The notes under the pieces: generated by a model
What the model saw: only the letters and a program-made list of their open reading frames with translations
Databases searched by the model: none
Told to the model about the DNA's origin: nothing
Shown here: positions 45,205 to 52,763 of the stretch, piece by piece
How positions within the stretch are numbered: the first letter of the stretch is position 1
How the letters are laid out: each line of letters begins with the position of its first letter
Program-made: the position numbers and the translations under genes
From: Alphaproteobacteria bacterium
GTDB lineage: Bacteria > Pseudomonadota > Alphaproteobacteria > Micavibrionales > Micavibrionaceae
Reading direction: 5' to 3'
DNA length: 64,000 nt
Assembly: GCA_009995595.1 (NCBI GenBank)
Contig: JAACPE010000001.1
Coordinates: forward strand, 806,001 to 870,000

Positions 45205-46318
45205 TTACGCATCGTTTTTCTTATCTAAACGCTGTGCTAGAGCCCCTTCAAGGAATCGGTCGATATCCCCGTCCAAAACGGCATATGAGTCCGTATTTTC
45301 AATAGCAGTGCGTTGATCTTTGACCATTTGATAAGGATGTAAAACATAGGAGCGAATCTGGTGTCCCCACCCTATCTCACTCTTTTCACCATGCGCGGCA
45401 GAGGCATCATCTTCTCGCTTTTGGATTTCACGCTCATATAAACGGGCTTTGAGCATATCCAGAGCCTCTGCTTTGTTCTTGTGCTGGGACCGTCCGCTTT
45501 GGCATGATACAACGATATTTGTCGGAATGTGCGTTATCCGTACGGCACTATCAGTCGTATTGACGTGCTGTCCTCCCGCGCCGCTCGAACGGTACGTATC
45601 AATACGCAGGTCTTTCTCCTCAATTTCGATATCAATACTATCATCAATAACTGGCGCAACCGAAACAGAGGCGAAACTAGTATGACGGCGCGCGCTTGAA
45701 TCATAAGGTGAAATACGAACAAGGCGATGGACACCATTTTCTGTTTTAAGCCAGCCATAGGCCATTTCACCATGAATACGTATCGTAGCGGATTTTATAC
45801 CTGCTTCTTCTCCATCACTCCGATTGAGGAGAGAAACCTTAAAATCGCGCCGATCCGCCCACCGCGAATACATACGCAATAACATCTCGGCCCAATCTTG
45901 AGATTCGGTTCCGCCTGCGCCTGAATTAATCTCTAAATAGGCATCATTGGGGTCAGCTTCACCAGACAACAAACTCTCAAGTTGCAGTTTTTCGGCCTCG
46001 ATCTTCATAGCACTTAAAGACTTTTCAGCCTCAATCACTATGTCCTCATCCCCTTCGGAATCGGCAAGCTCAATAAGATCAATCGCATCGGCGACGTTAG
46101 TTTCAATTATTTTTACGGCAGATATTTGCGCCTCTAGACGATTGCGCTCACGCATAATTTTTTGCGCTGTCTCTGTATCAGACCATAAATCAGGATCTTC
46201 GGCTTGGGCATTGAGCTGGGACAGCTTTTCTAATGCTGCGTCCCAGTCAAAGATGCCTCCTCAGCAGTGATAAAGCACTTTGTATATCTTTTATGACTGC
46301 TTCGGTTTCGGCTTTCAT
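45205..46318 (-). CDS. prfB: Peptide chain release factor 2, with programmed +1 frameshift
   Basis: 370 residues when the frameshift at 46249 is taken. Frame one runs from the ATG at 46318 for 23 codons ([20 protein letters not shown] then RHL) to an in-frame TGA; skipping its T continues as [20 protein letters not shown] to the stop at 45205. Recognises UGA and UAA. GGQ loop in [20 protein letters not shown]; the codon-reading tripeptide region is [18 protein letters not shown] (SPY instead of SPF, frequent in relatives). Reading without the shift gives a truncated N-terminal peptide, as in the autoregulated E. coli gene. Confidence 0.96.
46246..46261 (-). promoter_or_regulatory. prfB recoding site (SD-like stimulator plus CUUUGAC)
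   Basis: On the minus strand AGGAGG (46261-46256) is followed after 3 nt by CTT-TGA-C (46252-46246), the exact arrangement of the RF2 autoregulatory frameshift site. Confidence 0.96.
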
Positions 46319-46341
46319 CTTACTATAATACAAGAGGGCTA

Positions 46342-46911
46342 TTAGGCGGCTTCTTGGTCCATCATCATATTATTTGTGAACACATCCTGCATCATTTCAA
46401 TGAACATATCCATATTGTCCAAATCCGCAATACCCGTCAGCATTGCATTATCAATCATCATTGGCTCTTCTGACCACTTTGCGCCCATTTTTATGGCTTC
46501 ATCACGCATAGCAACAGGGCCCGCAACGGTACGGCCATCAATTTGCTCACTCATAATCATTAAAGAAAGCGCATCCCCCATAACAGCAACAGGCTTATGC
46601 GCCGCCATAAAGCTACCGATAAAGCGTTTTGTGTGCGCTGTAGATTTTAGCTTTTCAATGCTGCGCTGCCCGCCTGGGATCAAAAGACCCGCATAATCAA
46701 CACCCAGTGCTGTATTTAATGACGCATCAACAGCGAAATTGTGCCCCCATGCTTGACCTTCCCAGCCATTAACCAGACCTTGATTTGTGCTGATAATTTT
46801 GAGCGTGGCGCCCATCTCAATAAAGCTACGTTGTGCTTTAATAAATTGTTTTTCTTCGAAACCGTTTGCAACCAACGCTGCGACTTTCATGCCAAGCATA
46901 GCTTTTGTCAT
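46342..46911 (-). CDS. DJ-1/PfpI-like protein lacking the catalytic cysteine
   Basis: 189 residues. Flavodoxin-like fold with MKVAALVANGFEEKQFIKAQ, the conserved Glu19, then LLIPGGQRSIEKLK. Where active members have the nucleophile elbow A-x-C-H/N-G, this has VAVMGDALSL, with Met111 in the cysteine position; the protein has no cysteine at all. It is therefore probably not a protease, chaperone-glyoxalase or amidotransferase of the usual kind, but a binding or scaffold protein. Monocistronic, 30 bp upstream of prfB on the same strand. Confidence 0.8.
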   Translation of the reverse strand: MTKAMLGMKVAALVANGFEEKQFIKAQRSFIEMGATLKIISTNQGLVNGWEGQAWGHNFAVDASLNTALGVDYAGLLIPGGQRSIEKLKSTAHTKRFIGSFMAAHKPVAVMGDALSLMIMSEQIDGRTVAGPVAMRDEAIKMGAKWSEEPMMIDNAMLTGIADLDNMDMFIEMMQDVFTNNMMMDQEAA

Positions 46912-47153
46912 AGAAACACCCTTTTGTTTTTCTGGTTATAATTAGATTTTTGATAAGACGTTATCGAGTCTATATGCGAAGCCAGTGACTTAGTGTCTTT
47001 TAAGGCCTCGATCAAATCGTGCGAAGAATTAAGCGATCAAACCAAGATTGTCAAGCACAGCGAAGCAATTTAACCATATTTTTTATGTTAATTTAAAAAT
47101 CGCCGCCAAATTCACATATAAACTGGAAAAAGTCCTTTTTTTTCAAAGATATC

Positions 47154-47180
47154 TTTACATTAAAGGGCACTCGCTATAAA
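47154..47180 (+). promoter_or_regulatory. Putative promoter of the OmpA-type lipoprotein gene
   Basis: TTTACA (47154-47159) and TATAAA (47175-47180), 15-bp spacer (16 if CTTTAC is used), about 48 nt before the start codon. Short spacing lowers confidence. The rest of the 317-bp gap 46912-47228 holds no gene, terminator or other structure that I can support. Confidence 0.4.
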
Positions 47181-47228
47181 AATGCAGAGATATTTTATTT
47201 TGCAGAAAAAATGCGAGGGAGTTTCCAA

Positions 47229-48137
47229 ATGAAGGTCACACAATTACTAACAACAATTATGGGTGTTGCCGTCTTATCGACAGCGGCTTGCTCACCTTAC
47301 TTACATAAATTCGAAGAGCAAAAAGCTTTGGAAGAAGCCTCTCCAATCGGAAATCCATTCACACAACGTTTAACGATGGAATATAAGAGCTTCGTTGAGA
47401 GTGAATTGACTGAATTTGACGATCATGCAGATAGCTTGCATTTTTCTCGTAAAGGTCTAGCAGCGGCACGCGGAGATATGGTAATGCCTGAACAAGTGAG
47501 TGATTGGCAACTACTACCTGGCCACGCTGAAGAGCTTATTGTCACACGCTCACGCCTCGTTAATGTTTTTGACCTAGGTGCTCGTGAAATCCAACCGGAT
47601 CTCTCAGCGTTCGCACAAGCCCGTTTTGATTGCTGGATTGAGAATCAAGAAGAAAACTTCCAACCTGATGAAATTAGCGCTTGTAAGTCACAGTTCTTAG
47701 ATGCACTGGCTCAGCTTGAGGCCGCAATGCCAGTGGCACCGCCACCTGCACCAGCTCCAGAGCCAACCGCATTTGACGTTGACCCATCAGAGCCAATGAA
47801 AGTTGAAGATGCGAAATACATCGTCTTCTTTGACTTTGACAAATCAGTACTTAATGCAGGAGCACAAAGCATTCTTGATGCTGCAGCTGAAGAAGCAAAA
47901 TCACGTAGCTTAAACGCTGTGAATGTTGTGGGTCACGCTGATACATCTGGAAGTAATGCTTATAACCTTAAGCTTTCTAACAAACGGGCAAATGCTGTTC
48001 GTGACGCGTTGGTCGAACGAGGAGTTAGCCCAGGCTTGATTAATTCGAACTACCGCGGTGAAGAAGAACTTCTCGTTGATACGCCTGATGGTGTTCGTGA
48101 GCCGGCAAACCGTCGTGGTGAGATTTCTTTCCAATAA
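47229..48137 (+). CDS. OmpA-family peptidoglycan-associated lipoprotein
   Basis: 302 residues from the ATG at 47229, preceded by GAGGGAG; an upstream ATG at 47211 overlaps that site. Lipobox LSTAAC puts the lipidated cysteine at 21. Residues ~25-190 are a family-less domain (FEEQKALEEASPIGNPFTQR, then DLGAREIQPDLSAFAQARFDCWIE), then a short proline-rich linker and an OmpA domain (FFDFDKSVLNAGAQSILDAA, GHADTSGSNAYNLKLSNKRA, REPANRRGEISFQ). Tethers outer membrane to the wall. No tol-pal genes adjoin, so it is not the standard Pal. Followed by a strong terminator. Confidence 0.9.
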   Translation: MKVTQLLTTIMGVAVLSTAACSPYLHKFEEQKALEEASPIGNPFTQRLTMEYKSFVESELTEFDDHADSLHFSRKGLAAARGDMVMPEQVSDWQLLPGHAEELIVTRSRLVNVFDLGAREIQPDLSAFAQARFDCWIENQEENFQPDEISACKSQFLDALAQLEAAMPVAPPPAPAPEPTAFDVDPSEPMKVEDAKYIVFFDFDKSVLNAGAQSILDAAAEEAKSRSLNAVNVVGHADTSGSNAYNLKLSNKRANAVRDALVERGVSPGLINSNYRGEEELLVDTPDGVREPANRRGEISFQ

Positions 48138-48163
48138 AGATTTCTAAAAAATAGATTTTGATG

Positions 48164-48187
48164 AAGGCCGGTTTATCCGGCCTTTTT
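48164..48187 (+). terminator. Intrinsic terminator of the OmpA-type lipoprotein gene
   Basis: AAGGCCGG (48164-48171) pairs with 48177-48184 around a 5-nt loop, followed by a run of T residues. It lies 27 bp after the stop. Confidence 0.93.
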
Positions 48188-48250
48188 CTTTGAGCACTCT
48201 AAGCCCATTTTATTGTTTCAATTCAAAGTGATGCGGATTAAACTCATTCC

Positions 48251-49693
48251 ATGGATTATCGTCCCCTTCTCTATGTCATTGGCGTATTGCTTGCGATCTT
48301 AGCGCTTAGCATGACAATTCCCTTATTGGCTGATCTCGCTGTCGGCAATGAGGATTGGAAGACGTTTTTCTTTTGCCAGATTTTTACGGCATTTTTTGGC
48401 GGTATTCTTATCCTTACTAATGCCGGCCAAGGCTTTCAACTAAATGTGCGCCAAGCCTTCCTGCTGACTGCTTTTAGCTGGATCGCGCTCAGCCTATTTG
48501 CTGCAGCCCCCTTTGCGATGTCTAATTTGAATATGAGCCTCACTGATTCTGTCTTTGAGGCCGTGTCAGGGATTACGACTACTGGGTCGACAGTGATAAA
48601 GGGACTCGATACTGCGCCACCTGGCATCTTGCTCTGGCGGGCCATTCTACAATGGCTCGGTGGTATTGGTATTATCGTCATGGCACTCTCTGTGCTTCCC
48701 TTCCTAAAAGTCGGCGGTATGCAGCTTTTTAAAACAGAAAGCTCTGAAAATGAAAAAGCTCTCCCCCGCGCAACGCAGCTTGCGGCCTCAATAGGCTTAA
48801 TCTATCTAGGGTTAACTATTATCTGCATGCTGTGTTACCAAATGGCCGGATTAAGCTCCTTTAATGCGTGGGCGCATGCGATGACTACAATTGCAACGGG
48901 CGGCTTTTCAACTTTTGACGCCTCCTTCAGCAATTTTGACACTGTATGGGTAGAAATTGTTGCTATCGTTTTTATGCTTATGGGTGGCCTACCCTTTATT
49001 TTATATGTCAAGGCCCTTAAAGGAAACTGGAAGGCGCTTTTTAGAGATTCGCAAGTCAAAACCTTTCTAAAAATCGTTGCCTTTGCAGTGATTTCAATGA
49101 CAATTTATCTTATTGCCCAAGACCGCGAAGATTTTGCCAAGGCCTTACGCCGCGCGAGCTTTAACGTCGTCTCAGTGATTACTGGAACAGGTTACACCAA
49201 TGGTGATTATGGTGCATGGGGCGGTTTTGCGGTGAGTCTAGTATTTTTTCTTATGGTCATCGGTGGCTGCGCGGGATCAACCACATGCGGTATTAAAGTT
49301 TTTCGCTTTCAGGTTCTCTATGCCGTTGCCATCACACAGCTAAAAGAACTTTTGCATCCGCACGGTGTTTTTATGCCCCATTATAATGGCAAAGCCCTGC
49401 CAAAAGGTGTTGCCACCTCAGTGATGAGCTTTTTCTTTGTTTATATCTTATGTTTTGCCGCGCTTGCCGTATCACTATCATTCATTGGTCTTGATTTTAT
49501 GACGGCAATGTCTGGCGCGATAACATCGATATCTAATGTTGGGCCGGGTCTGGGTGATATTATAGGGCCAACAGGCACGTTTCAACCACTCCCTGATAGT
49601 GCCAAATGGCTCATGTGTATTGGTATGGTTTTAGGAAGGTTAGAGCTCTTCACAATTCTTGTTCTTTTTATACCACATTTTTGGAGAAAGTAA
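48251..49693 (+). CDS. trkH: Trk/Ktr potassium uptake protein TrkH
   Basis: 480 residues, ~10 membrane helices with four pore loops, each with a glycine selectivity residue: GITTTGSTV, TTIATGGFSTFD, SVITGTGYTNGDYGAWGGF and SISNVGPGLGDIIGP. Loop one precedes LDTAPPGILLWRAILQWLGGIG, another family block. Imports K+ driven by ion gradients, usually with the cytoplasmic TrkA gate, which is not in the window. No upstream partner; convergent with the lipoprotein gene, whose stop is adjacent. Confidence 0.96.
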   Translation: MDYRPLLYVIGVLLAILALSMTIPLLADLAVGNEDWKTFFFCQIFTAFFGGILILTNAGQGFQLNVRQAFLLTAFSWIALSLFAAAPFAMSNLNMSLTDSVFEAVSGITTTGSTVIKGLDTAPPGILLWRAILQWLGGIGIIVMALSVLPFLKVGGMQLFKTESSENEKALPRATQLAASIGLIYLGLTIICMLCYQMAGLSSFNAWAHAMTTIATGGFSTFDASFSNFDTVWVEIVAIVFMLMGGLPFILYVKALKGNWKALFRDSQVKTFLKIVAFAVISMTIYLIAQDREDFAKALRRASFNVVSVITGTGYTNGDYGAWGGFAVSLVFFLMVIGGCAGSTTCGIKVFRFQVLYAVAITQLKELLHPHGVFMPHYNGKALPKGVATSVMSFFFVYILCFAALAVSLSFIGLDFMTAMSGAITSISNVGPGLGDIIGPTGTFQPLPDSAKWLMCIGMVLGRLELFTILVLFIPHFWRK

Positions 49694-50260
49694 TTATTGA
49701 ACGCCATGACGGCGCGCAATCTCCATGACTTGGGCGTCAATTTCAGCCATCACGCTTTCAAGAAAAACCATCTGGCGTTTTTCCTTCTTTGCCAATGAGA
49801 TATAATGCGGAATATTTACAGATCGGGTTAGTGCAATAGTATAGGCTTTTGAGCCCTCATTCATCTGTGTTGGGGTGAGTGATAAAACTATGTCAGCCTT
49901 GTAAACATTACCGCCGCTAAACATTCCCGCAACGCTTCCTTTCTTTATCGTCTTTGTGACCGCTGCACGCTCAATATCAAAAATTGCGTTTGATTGCACA
50001 TGATCTGCAAGCACAAAACGATTTTGCGCATAACGGTTTAGCATCGTTGTCAGCGGGATAATCAAACTTTGCCCAACATCATCTAAGCCCGGCCTAAAGC
50101 TCTGCTTTGTATGAACTGCGCCCGCAAAAGAGAGTGGGGTTAAATGTGTATAGGAAATATCTGCAAGCGGTTTTCCTTGAGGCTTTGGCATATCTGCGCA
50201 GGCACTAAGAAAGGAAAATGTAAAAATAAGAATAAAAGCGTTAAGAGTCCTTTTTAACAT
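49694..50260 (-). CDS. Hypothetical lipoprotein
   Basis: 188 residues. Lipoprotein signal with lipobox FLSAC, lipidated Cys21. The mature part has a conserved-looking TPLSFAGAVHTKQSFRPGLD motif and helices near the C-terminus (FLESVMAEIDAQVMEIARRH). No domain recognised. It overlaps the end of hsp33 by 20 bp and probably shares its transcript. Function unknown; envelope location inferred from the lipobox. Confidence 0.75.
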   Translation of the reverse strand: MLKRTLNAFILIFTFSFLSACADMPKPQGKPLADISYTHLTPLSFAGAVHTKQSFRPGLDDVGQSLIIPLTTMLNRYAQNRFVLADHVQSNAIFDIERAAVTKTIKKGSVAGMFSGGNVYKADIVLSLTPTQMNEGSKAYTIALTRSVNIPHYISLAKKEKRQMVFLESVMAEIDAQVMEIARRHGVQ

Positions 50261-51194
50261 TCTTAATCATAGTCTCAATTTGAAGTGGGTCAAAGATATA
50301 ATCGGTGCTACAAAATTCACATTTCATTTTTATTTCACCGTCAACGGTCATTTCTTCACGGTCTTCAGCAGACATCATAATGAGTACATTCTCGACTTTT
50401 TCATTTGAACAACGGCAAGAGCGAGTCATCGGTGTTGGCGCAAACACACGCACGCCTTCTTCGTGAAAAAGCCGCAGCAAAATGTCATGCCCCGTTAAGT
50501 CGGGACTAAGTAATTCATCCTCAGTACAGCTTTCAAGCAAAACCATGGCGCGGCGCCAGTCATCTTCATCAAAATTACTAGCCTTGGCATTGCCACCTTC
50601 TTCTGGAAGACGCTGCAACATAATGCCAGCCGCTCTCCATACACCTTTGCGCATTCCAACGGCCATTTTAATACCCGTATCTATTTGCTCTGATTGTACA
50701 AAGTAATGCTGCACACATTCCACCAAAGACGCCCCTTTTAGCTCAACAATACCTTGATAAATCTCAGCGTGTCGCCCTTGATCAACTGTAAAAGCCAAAT
50801 ACCCCTTGCCCAATAATTGCGCCAAATGGTTATCATCACTCTCATCCAAATCATCAGAAAAACTGCCGAGCTGAGATACAATCTTCTCGAGGCGCTCTTC
50901 CTTAAAGGTCGCACAACCACGCACGCCCCCCTTTGATGTGATATCCGATACCAACATGGGAATCGGGCCATCCCCTTGGGTCTGAAGCGTAAATATCCCA
51001 TCATATTTGAGCATAGAAGACAACAGCGCACAAAGCGTCATCGTCTCCCCCAAAAGCTGGCTAACCACTTTAGGGTATCCATGTTTGACGATAATATGAT
51101 CCAGCACATTATCAAGACGCACTATGCGCCCTCGCAAATTTGATGATTCAAGTTGAAACGGCCTAATCACATTGCCCGTAATCTCATCACCCAT
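50241..51194 (-). CDS. hslO: Redox-regulated chaperone Hsp33
   Basis: 317 residues from the ATG at 51194, which has GGAG 9 nt upstream; a GTG at 51209 is less likely. N-terminal domain (FQLESSNLRGRIVRLDNVLD), LTLQ/DGP-like FTLQTQGDGPIPMLVSDI, and a C-terminal zinc site with CRC in TRSCRCSNEKVE and CEFC in MKCEFCSTDYIF. Oxidation releases zinc and activates holdase function. Neighbours do not clarify its role. Confidence 0.95.
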   Translation of the reverse strand: MGDEITGNVIRPFQLESSNLRGRIVRLDNVLDHIIVKHGYPKVVSQLLGETMTLCALLSSMLKYDGIFTLQTQGDGPIPMLVSDITSKGGVRGCATFKEERLEKIVSQLGSFSDDLDESDDNHLAQLLGKGYLAFTVDQGRHAEIYQGIVELKGASLVECVQHYFVQSEQIDTGIKMAVGMRKGVWRAAGIMLQRLPEEGGNAKASNFDEDDWRRAMVLLESCTEDELLSPDLTGHDILLRLFHEEGVRVFAPTPMTRSCRCSNEKVENVLIMMSAEDREEMTVDGEIKMKCEFCSTDYIFDPLQIETMIKNVKKDS

Positions 51195-51223
51195 TACAGA
51201 AAACTCCACGCATAATTATCTAT

Positions 51224-52105
51224 TTAGCTTTTAATTTTATATCCAGTGCGCAGCATCTGAAGCGCCAGTGCAGATAAGGCAATATTAACAACGATCAGAA
51301 GCACAAGGCCAATCATGACATTCCCATCTGCATGCCCAATAAAGCCAAAACGGAACCCATCAATCATATAAAAAAACGGGTTATAATGTGCCAACTTGTC
51401 CCAAAATGGTGGCAATTGTGACACGGAATAAAATGTCCCTGATAAAAACGTCATCGGCGTGACAACAAAGTTTGTCACAGCAGCAATATGATCAAATTTC
51501 TGCGACCAAATTCCTGCCAAAAGTCCCAGAATAGCAAGCATCATACAACCCAAAACACCAAAGGCGAGTATGTACCAAATAGAATGCACATCCATACCAA
51601 CAACCACGAAGATAATTAACCAAACAGCAAACCCAACAACCGCGCCCCGTGCAATCGCGCCCACAATAAAGCCTGTGTATAGCTCAGTTGCGGATAAAGG
51701 CGGCATGATAATATCAACAATATTACCCTGCACCTTTGCAATCACGAGAGAGGAGGACGTATTTGAAAATGCGTTTTGTACCATAGTCATCATAAGTAAA
51801 CCGGGCGCCAAAAACGTCAAATATGGAATATCGCCAATCGTGCGTGTAATCCCGCCAAAGGCAAGGGCAAAAACAGCATAAAAAAGTAATGTCGTAATCA
51901 TTGGCGCGACAATAGTCTGCGTGTAAACGCTCATGAAACGCCCAATTTCTTTACCAATAAGCGTTTGAAGGCCTACACGGTTAAGACTAGGTATTTTACG
52001 CGGGGTTAACCCCCTATTTATCTCGTCATTATGTTTTATTTGTTCGGCGGGCATAAGAGGCTTTCTGTTGGATTTAACCTTAAAATAGTGAATAATCAAT
52101 ACCAT
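51224..52105 (-). CDS. ABC-2 type transporter permease (YadH-like)
   Basis: 293 residues from the ATG at 52105; an internal ATG at 52054 (MPAEQIKHNDEI) is also possible, and its use would free the divergent recX region. Six membrane helices, with LIGKEIGRFMSVYTQTIVAP at the N-terminus and the FVVTPMTFLSGTFYSVSQLP motif before the last helices typical of ABC-2 permeases related to YadH/polysaccharide exporters. No ATP-binding subunit is adjacent; it lies upstream of hsp33 on the same strand. Substrate unknown. Confidence 0.88.
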   Translation of the reverse strand: MVLIIHYFKVKSNRKPLMPAEQIKHNDEINRGLTPRKIPSLNRVGLQTLIGKEIGRFMSVYTQTIVAPMITTLLFYAVFALAFGGITRTIGDIPYLTFLAPGLLMMTMVQNAFSNTSSSLVIAKVQGNIVDIIMPPLSATELYTGFIVGAIARGAVVGFAVWLIIFVVVGMDVHSIWYILAFGVLGCMMLAILGLLAGIWSQKFDHIAAVTNFVVTPMTFLSGTFYSVSQLPPFWDKLAHYNPFFYMIDGFRFGFIGHADGNVMIGLVLLIVVNIALSALALQMLRTGYKIKS

Positions 52106-52763
52106 GTCATACCCAGCAGAAAAAGAGGATTTTACAAACGGTACTAAAACCGCGCCTGATCAAATTGATCTAAACACGAAAAAGCCGTTTGAGCGCAAAA
52201 AACCAAAAGTTCCGCGTAAAATCACAGAAAGATACCTTCATAATGCTGGGCTTGCATATTTACAACGTTTTTCCTCCAGCTCTGCCAATTTCAGGCGTGT
52301 CATGTTGCGTAAAATCGATAAATCGTGCCGTCATCACACAGATCAAGATAAGAACAACTGCGAGGCAATCCTTGATAAAATCATTTTAAAGTTTCAGGAT
52401 TTAGAGTTACTTAATGATGATGTGTACCTTCGCGGTATGGTCATCTCCTTAAGTCGGCGCGGATTATCCTCACGTCTAATTCAACAAAAACTAATACAAA
52501 AGGGATTGCCGCTGGACGATATTAGCTGTGCCCTCAAATTATACGAAGAAGAAGAATATGAAACAAACGGACAAGCCGATCTTTACGCTGCCATTATTTA
52601 TTGTCGAAAGAAAAAATTCGGGCCGTTTGACATTATGGAGAGAAAAGATCCGGAAAAGTCACTCGCCTCAATGGCGCGCGCTGGCTATAGCTATGAGATA
52701 GCACAAAAAGTTTTAAAAATGCCCATGCAGGTCATCGAAGAAGAATTTAGATTTCTTCTTTAA
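52104..52763 (+). CDS. recX: Regulatory protein RecX
   Basis: 219 residues. A basic, disordered N-terminus (~35 residues; KKPFERKKPKVPRKIT) leads to the RecX helical repeats: YLHNAGLAYLQRFSSSSANF, LLNDDVYLRGMVISLSRRGL and the FGPFD...LARAGYSYEIA C-terminus. RecX modulates RecA filaments. Its ATG shares the CATG palindrome with the possible start of the divergent permease gene. The last 17 bp overlap the sensor kinase gene end. Confidence 0.82.
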   Translation: MSYPAEKEDFTNGTKTAPDQIDLNTKKPFERKKPKVPRKITERYLHNAGLAYLQRFSSSSANFRRVMLRKIDKSCRHHTDQDKNNCEAILDKIILKFQDLELLNDDVYLRGMVISLSRRGLSSRLIQQKLIQKGLPLDDISCALKLYEEEEYETNGQADLYAAIIYCRKKKFGPFDIMERKDPEKSLASMARAGYSYEIAQKVLKMPMQVIEEEFRFLL

